From an uncultured Lachnospiraceae bacterium (GTDB lineage Bacteria > Bacillota > Clostridia > Lachnospirales > Lachnospiraceae): a DNA stretch of 36,494 bases. The notes below the pieces were generated by a model. The model saw only the letters and a list, made by a program, of their open reading frames with translations. It did no database searches and was not told where the DNA came from. The position numbers were made by a program, and so were the translations under genes. The stretch spans positions 1 through 36,494 of the forward strand of contig CAJOMN010000019.1 of the NCBI GenBank assembly GCA_905235745.1. The letters are read 5' to 3'. Of the stretch, positions 31,860 to 36,494 are shown piece after piece; the first letter of the stretch is position 1; each line of letters starts with the position of its first letter.

Positions 31860-33485
31860 TTACGGTGTATACGGTTCGTACATAAACAGTACCTTTCCGT
31901 TCTTATCCAGATAAAGCTGCATCAGACGTCCCCAGTCGTCCCAGTCGTCATATCCTTTGGCAAGTGCGGCGAAACCTTCGGCATCCGTGAGCGAATCGAA
32001 GATGTTTTCGGGGAACTGCATATATATCGGGCATTCCGGCACCAGGTCATATTCGGAATAATCATCGTCAAGGTTTCCGAGCGCATAATCATTGACTATA
32101 TCATCGGGATCTATACCGTATTCTTCCAGAAGATCCGTGTCATCTTGCGTGATCCATACGAGCCTTTGAGCCAGAATACTCTTGCCATCATTCGGTTTTA
32201 CATAGGCCAGAACCATGGAATCGGCCTTCTCCTTTCCGGCAGAAGAAAGGTTTTCGGGTGAGCCCGTAAATGAGAGGGAACCGAGATAGAAATTCGCAGC
32301 CTCCCCGGTCATTATCTCGCTCTCGGGATCCCGGGAGATAACATAGATATATGTCCGGCCGGAAGAGGAGGTTATTCTTGCGATATTATACATCATATCC
32401 TCATTGCTGCCGGTGTTCCAGCTTGCGTATACGGAATCTTCACCTGTAAGAAAGACATATTTTCCCATGAGTATGTTGTCCAGATGATCCTTGTCCACGA
32501 TATAAACATCCTCCGGATCCCGGGGACGAAGCTCCCTGGGAAGCTTTTGCAGGGCGTATTCTGCAAATTCGGCAGTGCTCTGCCACATTGCGGGACCGTC
32601 ATCGTATGCCAGACAGATATTTGTCACCCTGTACATTCCCAGCGGGTCGGAATCCACATAATAATATGTGCCGTCATCATTTAACTGTGCCCGGTCGGAG
32701 GTAAGACCGGGGAATCTGGCGGTGTTTATCACGAACTTTTTATTTTTGTCCGAAGTATTTACGGAATAAAAGCCAAGATTTCCATTGGTGTTGAAAAGCC
32801 CGCAGAACGGAAGCCCGACAGGGGAGGATTGGTAATATTTCCCGTAGTCATCGTAAGTGGTTTTTATATATGTGCCATTAGATACAAATGCCCACGAGAG
32901 ATAGTCCTCCGGAAGCTCTTTAACCGGAGTGCCGGGCAGGTAGAGTATAAGGGTATTCGTACCTTCCAGGCCGTAGGGAGTGGAATAAATATAGCGGGTA
33001 TTCCCGACTATTTCTTCCGTGTCGGGAGTCTTTTCGTATTCGGGATCGTCAAAATCCAGCTCATATATATAGGGAGTTTTTTGTCTGTATCCGGTAAACT
33101 GTCCCGTAAAGTCGCATCTATACACTGTGCCGTCGGGATAGTCCGGGGCGGTGTCACCCATATCGGAATCAACAAAAAAGCCTTCAAAGCTGCCGTCGGG
33201 ATTGACGTTAAGTTCGGTTCCCCAGCCGCCTGCGCCGCTTGAAAATTCGAAGCCCCAATCTGAAAGCTCCGTATAGAGCGGGTCTTCTTCGGGAGTTTCC
33301 TCTTCCTGCGAAACCTCGCTATTATTGCCGGTATCTTTGTCCCGGGCTTCGGAAGCATCTTCCGCGACAGGCGTGCTTTCGGCAGCCGCAGACTCCGATT
33401 CTGCGGCATTACCGCCGCACCCTGCAAGCAGTGACAAGCCGAGAGTTGTAAGCAACAGCATGATTAGTAGTTTGTTTGATTTCAT
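31860..33485 (-). CDS. large lipoprotein of unknown function
   Basis: This 541-residue protein has a lipoprotein signal ending in LLAGC (about residue 23), an acidic Ser/Glu-rich linker to about residue 70, and a long domain rich in Tyr, Asp and Gly with beta-strand character. Hints of repeats such as ELNVNPDGSFEGFF and QLYLDKNGKVLFMYEP resemble beta-sheet lipoproteins of Lachnospiraceae. No family is recognised and no catalytic motif is evident. GGAGGC lies upstream of the ATG. It converges on the iron/redox operon and diverges from the Pr6Pr-like gene. Confidence 0.85.
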   Translation of the reverse strand: MKSNKLLIMLLLTTLGLSLLAGCGGNAAESESAAAESTPVAEDASEARDKDTGNNSEVSQEEETPEEDPLYTELSDWGFEFSSGAGGWGTELNVNPDGSFEGFFVDSDMGDTAPDYPDGTVYRCDFTGQFTGYRQKTPYIYELDFDDPEYEKTPDTEEIVGNTRYIYSTPYGLEGTNTLILYLPGTPVKELPEDYLSWAFVSNGTYIKTTYDDYGKYYQSSPVGLPFCGLFNTNGNLGFYSVNTSDKNKKFVINTARFPGLTSDRAQLNDDGTYYYVDSDPLGMYRVTNICLAYDDGPAMWQSTAEFAEYALQKLPRELRPRDPEDVYIVDKDHLDNILMGKYVFLTGEDSVYASWNTGSNEDMMYNIARITSSSGRTYIYVISRDPESEIMTGEAANFYLGSLSFTGSPENLSSAGKEKADSMVLAYVKPNDGKSILAQRLVWITQDDTDLLEEYGIDPDDIVNDYALGNLDDDYSEYDLVPECPIYMQFPENIFDSLTDAEGFAALAKGYDDWDDWGRLMQLYLDKNGKVLFMYEPYTP

Positions 33486-33647
33486 ATATGCCTCCTACCT
33501 TTCTTTTCCGGACTTTCCGTTTGGCGGTATGACAAAAACATGACTATAATGATGTCGTGAACGGATACATGACACATTGTAACATATTTTCCCTATATAT
33601 AATACAGTGTACCGGTCAAGAAAAGTATTTTTGATCTTGAAAGCCGA

Positions 33648-33656
33648 TGATATAAT
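33648..33656 (+). promoter_or_regulatory. extended -10 promoter for the Pr6Pr-like gene
   Basis: TGATATAAT is an extended -10 (TGn plus perfect TATAAT at 33651-33656) lying 33 bases before the ATG. The -35 is poor. Another TATAAT at 33598-33603 is present further upstream. Confidence 0.5.
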
Positions 33657-33689
33657 ACTTTTGAAGGTCGAAAGAGGAGGCAAAACGAA

Positions 33690-34391
33690 ATGATCAAAAA
33701 CAAAACCACACAGATTATATATCAAACAGCGTATATTACACTGGGCCTTGTGGGAGTTGTTGCAAGCCTTGGTTTTTTTGATATGGAATTCAGATGGGAT
33801 TTTTACATCCTGTTTACGGATCTGAGCAACTATTTTTGCATCATAATCATGTTGAAGGAGCTGATACAGACAGTTAAGAGGGACAAAGACGGTTATGTGA
33901 GCGCGACGCCGTTTATGAAATTCTGCGGATTGCTGGGTATACTTCTTACTTTTCTGGTATTCAATCTGCTGCTTGCCCACGCATCGGGAAGAAACCCGGC
34001 TGATAACTATAAAGTAGCCAGTGTTCTGCTTCATATAATGTTGCCGCTGATGTATACGGCTGATTGGATATTATTCTATGAAAAAGGAAAGTGCAGGCTT
34101 TCTTACCCGCTTCTGTCCATACTTTATCCGCTGGTATACCTGGCGTATGTATATATTCATGCGGCAATTCTTCGATTTGATACATCCATATTGAACTATC
34201 ACGGAACCGATCCGCTCATCTATCCTTATTTTTTCCTGAATCCCGAGAGGGTGGGAATTACAGGCGTCATCGGATGGTGTGCCGCTCTTCTGGTTCTGTT
34301 TGCTGTCGGTGGATTTGCTTTTGTGGGGATTGACAGACTTATTATGCACATAAAGGCTAAGACGGGGGTGTCAGGAAGAGAGGAAAGTTAA
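33690..34391 (+). CDS. Pr6Pr-family (FAR-17a/AIG1-like) membrane protein
   Basis: This 233-residue protein has six hydrophobic segments. Conserved-looking points are YFTDLSNYF-like FTDLSNYFCII (about 42-52), LLHIMLPLMYTADWILF (about 112-128) and a Pro-Tyr-rich loop before the last helix. The layout matches the bacterial Pr6Pr group, whose function is unknown. Animal and plant relatives (AIG1/ADTRP) hydrolyse fatty-acid esters, using a Thr and a His that may correspond to those in FTDLSNY and LLHIMLP. AGAGGAGG precedes the ATG. Confidence 0.8.
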   Translation: MIKNKTTQIIYQTAYITLGLVGVVASLGFFDMEFRWDFYILFTDLSNYFCIIIMLKELIQTVKRDKDGYVSATPFMKFCGLLGILLTFLVFNLLLAHASGRNPADNYKVASVLLHIMLPLMYTADWILFYEKGKCRLSYPLLSILYPLVYLAYVYIHAAILRFDTSILNYHGTDPLIYPYFFLNPERVGITGVIGWCAALLVLFAVGGFAFVGIDRLIMHIKAKTGVSGREES

Positions 34392-34484
34392 TGATGTCTT
34401 TTTTGCATAATTGTTGGAAGGACCTTGAGATAGTGATAATATAATCATAGCTAAAATGCGGGCAGGTCTGGAAAGGAGAGCACG

Positions 34485-35420
34485 ATGAAGGTAGCGGTAA
34501 TCGGAAACGGAAATGTAGGAATGGCGACATTCAAAGAACTGCAAAGACAGCGCGAGATTCAGGAACTGGTGCTGATCGGCAGGGATCAGGAGAAGCTGCA
34601 AGCGGAGATAGAGGATTTTCTGGACGCAGAGGCTTTGGCAACATTGCCTACGGCAAAACTTACATTTGGCGGATATGACGCAGCCAAGGGCGCAGATATA
34701 TTGATATATTCGGCGGGAGTCGCCCAAAAGCCGGGTCAGAGCAGACTGGAACTTGTCGAGCAGAATGTAAAGATTACCAGAGATATTTTCACAGAGGTGT
34801 CCAAAGTAAACCAAGGTGCCATAATCATTGTGTTAAGTAACCCTGTGGACATTATCACTGCAGTCGTTCAGGAGACTATGGGGCTCCCGCGGGAGAAAGT
34901 GATCGGGACAGGGACGCTGCTGGATACAGCGAGGCTGAAACGATTTATTGCTTCTATGTTGGATGTGTCTGTGAATTCTACGGATATGTTTGTATTGGGA
35001 GAACATGGGGACAGCTCGTGCGTGATATGGAGTTCTGTCCGGATACTTGGGATGTCGCTGGACGATTATATAGCATTGGATGTGGGCGAAGGAACTTCCG
35101 TCAAGCAGAATAAACTGTCGGAGCATGTCCGATCTGCTGCCGGGAAGATGATCGCAGCGAAAGGATACACGGCCTATGGCGTGGCAGCAGCGGCTGGCAG
35201 AGTAGTGTCTGCGGTGATCAACGACACCCATGAGATCCTTCCGGTGTCGATAAGGCTGAACGGAGAATACGGCGTAGAGGGAATCGCAATCTCGGTGCCT
35301 TGCATGATCGGAAGAAACGGTGTTCTCGCGGTGAAACAGATGCCGTTGACGGAGGACGAGAACGAGGCGTTCCATAAATCTGCAAGTATATTAAGTGAAT
35401 TTGCCAAAAGTGTCCTCTAA
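34485..35420 (+). CDS. L-lactate dehydrogenase-like 2-hydroxyacid dehydrogenase
   Basis: This 311-residue member of the LDH/MDH superfamily has the NAD loop GNGNVG (7-12), a substrate loop with Gln81 (AGVAQKPGQSR), Arg87, Asn119 (LSNPVD), Asp147 and Arg150 (LLDTARLK) and catalytic His174 (GEHGDSS). Gln at position 81 (LDH numbering 102) points to lactate or another neutral 2-oxoacid, not malate. Close alternatives are L-2-hydroxyisocaproate dehydrogenases. It would regenerate NAD+ in fermentation. GGAAAGGAG precedes the ATG; a TATAAT lies at 34440-34445. It appears to stand alone. Confidence 0.93.
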   Translation: MKVAVIGNGNVGMATFKELQRQREIQELVLIGRDQEKLQAEIEDFLDAEALATLPTAKLTFGGYDAAKGADILIYSAGVAQKPGQSRLELVEQNVKITRDIFTEVSKVNQGAIIIVLSNPVDIITAVVQETMGLPREKVIGTGTLLDTARLKRFIASMLDVSVNSTDMFVLGEHGDSSCVIWSSVRILGMSLDDYIALDVGEGTSVKQNKLSEHVRSAAGKMIAAKGYTAYGVAAAAGRVVSAVINDTHEILPVSIRLNGEYGVEGIAISVPCMIGRNGVLAVKQMPLTEDENEAFHKSASILSEFAKSVL

Positions 35421-35530
35421 TGTATACATTTGAGGGCAAGTGAGACATAATAATCTCTTGATGAGAATTCAGTATCAAATCTGACATGGCAGAATATCAA
35501 CAGATACCCAAAAGTCCGAAGGAAAAACAA

Positions 35531-35587
35531 ATGAAACCAAAGAAAAAAGTACCGCAGAGGGCGAAGAAAGAGAGGATAGAGTCATAA
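35531..35587 (+). CDS. 17-codon basic uORF, copy 1
   Basis: The sequence is MKPKKKVPQRAKKERIES plus TAA, with AAGGA 7 bases upstream of the ATG. Its stop overlaps the next ATG (TAATG at 35585-35589), so translating it should feed ribosomes to the double-glycine peptide gene. The product is very basic. It may be a coupling leader with no independent role, or a functional micropeptide. Confidence 0.5.
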   Translation: MKPKKKVPQRAKKERIES

Positions 35588-35850
35588 TGAAAAGAGAAAA
35601 ACGTAAACTGGAGAACCCGGAGCAGTTAGAGGAGGTCACCGGAGGACGCAAGAAAGGGATGCCTCATGGTTATATACCGGAGTGCATTGGTTCGTATGAA
35701 CATGACTTTGTCAAGACGGGCCAGCATAAGGAAGTCCCCCTTTTACCGTTTGGCCTTGGCGGCTGGACAAGTGGACGGGACGAGTATGTGTGCAACCGCT
35801 GCGGAATTACAGTCTGGTCGCATGATAAGCCCCATACAGGTCCACGCTAA
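35587..35850 (+). CDS. double-glycine leader peptide A with Cys/His-rich core
   Basis: This 87-residue protein has a leader of 20 residues ending in the double glycine LEEVTGG, with hydrophobic residues at -4 and -7, as cleaved by C39-peptidase ABC transporters. The 67-residue core has Cys33-x5-His39, VKTGQHKEVP with His47, and C-x2-C-G at Cys69/Cys72, which could bind zinc as a small ribbon. It is a paralogue of peptide B. I infer an exported bacteriocin-like or signalling peptide. No peptidase, transporter, immunity or modification gene is in the window. Confidence 0.8.
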   Translation: MKREKRKLENPEQLEEVTGGRKKGMPHGYIPECIGSYEHDFVKTGQHKEVPLLPFGLGGWTSGRDEYVCNRCGITVWSHDKPHTGPR

Positions 35851-35883
35851 TAGGAGGAACCCAAAAGTCCGAAGGAAAAACAA

Positions 35884-35940
35884 ATGAAACCAAAGAAAAC
35901 AGTACTGCAGAGGGCGAAGAAAGAAAGGATAGAGTCATAA
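35884..35940 (+). CDS. 17-codon basic uORF, copy 2
   Basis: The second copy reads MKPKKTVLQRAKKERIES plus TAA, with the same AAGGA site and the same TAATG overlap (35938-35942). Compared with copy 1 there are two amino-acid changes and one silent change, and no frameshift, so the frame has survived since the duplication. Confidence 0.5.
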   Translation: MKPKKTVLQRAKKERIES

Positions 35941-36188
35941 TGAAAAGAGAAAAACGTAAACTGGAGAACCCGGAGCAGTTAGAGGCAGTCACCGGAGGCG
36001 TTCCACGCAAGAAAGGGGGGCGTCATCTTACCAGTTCGGTGCCTTGCAATCCGGGGATGTCACATGACCTTGTCAAGACGGGCCAGCATAAGGAAGTCCC
36101 CGTCCTGTTCGGCCTTTTCGGCTGGTCAAGTGGACGGGACGAGTATGTGTGCACCCACTGCGGATTTAGATGCTGGTTAGATGATTAG
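35940..36188 (+). CDS. double-glycine leader peptide B with Cys/His-rich core
   Basis: This 82-residue paralogue has a leader identical to that of peptide A except for one residue, again ending at Gly19-Gly20 (LEAVTGG). The core keeps Cys36-x5-His42, VKTGQHKEVP (His50), the segment SGRDEYVC and C-x2-C-G (Cys71/Cys74), plus an extra Cys78. The sequence between the leader and the first Cys is unrelated to peptide A. Conservation of only the leader, the Cys/His residues and the Gly-rich loop suggests a maturation signal plus a metal-binding or disulfide scaffold with a variable segment. Confidence 0.8.
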   Translation: MKREKRKLENPEQLEAVTGGVPRKKGGRHLTSSVPCNPGMSHDLVKTGQHKEVPVLFGLFGWSSGRDEYVCTHCGFRCWLDD

Positions 36189-36270
36189 CCTTAATGCAGG
36201 TGTCGGACTTTCTGCCATATCTTGTGGCATCAACCAAGACATATGATAAAAGGTATACAGGAATGGTATT

Positions 36271-36300
36271 ATGGTGGTCAGCAAAAATGGCCACCATTTT
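36271..36300 (+). terminator. hairpin terminator after the peptide pair
   Basis: ATGGTGG (36271-36277) pairs with CCACCAT (36291-36297) followed by TTTTG. It lies about 80 bases after the peptide B stop. The rest of 36189-36410 has no gene. Confidence 0.55.
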
Positions 36301-36410
36301 GTAATATGACGGAAGTCCACAAAAAATAGCGATTTGCGTCACTCATTCATTCCCAATCGGAATTTGGCGGGAGCTTTCGGGCGCAGAAGAATATAAAACG
36401 AGGTGAATCG

Positions 36411-36494
36411 ATGTCGATTCGACGTAAACTTCTTATTTCAAATATCATATTGGTTTGTGTGCCTGTTGTTCTGGCAATCCTGCTATGGATCGGA
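36411..36494 (+). CDS. start of a membrane protein, possibly sensor kinase (truncated by window)
   Basis: ATG 36411 is preceded by GAGGTG. The 28 codons present read MSIRRKLLISNIILVCVPVV and on, a short basic start followed by one hydrophobic helix with Pro, as in many membrane-bound histidine kinases of Firmicutes. If it is a kinase, it could regulate the adjacent peptides, but the functional domains lie outside the window. Confidence 0.6.
   Translation, partial: MSIRRKLLISNIILVCVPVVLAILLWIG

Larger units (their letters stand above)
35506..36188 (+). repeat. 353-bp tandem duplication carrying uORF plus leader-peptide gene
   Basis: Unit one starts at 35506 and unit two at 35859, both with ACCCAAAAGTCCGAAGG. 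The offset is exactly 353 bases for the uORF ATG, its stop and the peptide ATG. The first about 145 bases of each unit are nearly identical; the middle of the peptide genes has diverged and their 3' thirds are again similar. Confidence 0.9.

Noticed and set aside
34485-35420. Malate dehydrogenase as identity of the 311-aa enzyme
   Set aside because: The substrate loop has Gln81 where malate dehydrogenases have Arg.
1-36494. CRISPR array, rRNA or tRNA genes
   Set aside because: I found no regularly spaced identical repeats of CRISPR type and no recognisable rRNA or tRNA sequence. The only arrays are the 12-bp, 14-bp, 15-bp, 46-bp and 353-bp repeats listed.

Overview
The window looks like part of a plasmid, megaplasmid or chromid from an anaerobic Firmicute, most likely a member of the Lachnospiraceae. 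The reasons are strong AGGAGG-type ribosome binding sites, Gram-positive lipoprotein signals, a FeoB-associated Cys-rich protein, double-glycine leader peptides, and a complete replication/partition core. That core consists of ParA, a ribbon-helix-helix-like partner, an AT-rich region, iterons and a Rep_3-type initiator. The genus is an inference; no rRNA or tRNA gene was seen.

Positions 1-7.9 kb are an AT-rich accessory region. It holds a HigB/HigA-type toxin-antitoxin pair whose toxin frame carries an in-frame TAA, a MITE-like inverted repeat, an orphan gene of unknown function, and a six-gene leftward defence operon. The operon encodes a small HTH regulator with a palindromic operator, an HTH-EcoRI-type adenine methyltransferase fusion, a cytosine-C5 methyltransferase, a DUF3883-like PD-(D/E)XK protein, a LAGLIDADG-like protein that appears to have lost both catalytic acids, and a small PD-(D/E)XK nuclease. 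It reads as a restriction-modification system of unusual composition.

Positions 7.9-10.7 kb hold cargo and debris: a decayed reading frame, a nitroreductase, a small membrane protein, a GNAT acetyltransferase, a carboxymuconolactone-decarboxylase fragment, and a Phd/RelE toxin-antitoxin pair with its promoter/operator. Positions 10.7-14.2 kb are the replicon core. Copies of the 15-bp motif CGGACaaAATAGGGA lie on both sides of rep; two flank the likely rep promoter in inverted orientation, and two lie at the start of the downstream lipoprotein gene. Positions 14.2-17.4 kb carry a DD-carboxypeptidase-like lipoprotein, a PAP2 phosphatase and a MATE exporter.

Positions 17.5-31.8 kb form the most striking part: a single-direction run of 13 genes preceded by a near-consensus promoter and three abutting 14-bp palindromes (TTAGCnnnnGCTAA). 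The first six genes match the P19-type iron uptake operon: FTR1, P19/FetP, DUF2318, two FtsX-like permeases and an ATPase. They continue into a flavin/heme redox set (an FMN-binding lipoprotein, a five-helix four-His cytochrome b, and FrdA and FrdB), a transglutaminase-like protein and a second ABC pair. I infer an iron uptake system coupled to its own membrane electron-transfer chain. FrdA has Gln where the covalent FAD histidine normally sits.

Positions 31.8-36.5 kb hold a large unknown lipoprotein, a Pr6Pr-like membrane protein, an L-lactate dehydrogenase-like enzyme, and a 353-bp tandem duplication. Each copy of the duplication carries a 17-codon basic upstream ORF overlapping (TAATG) a double-glycine-leader peptide whose mature part carries conserved Cys/His residues. 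The window ends inside the first codons of a membrane protein.
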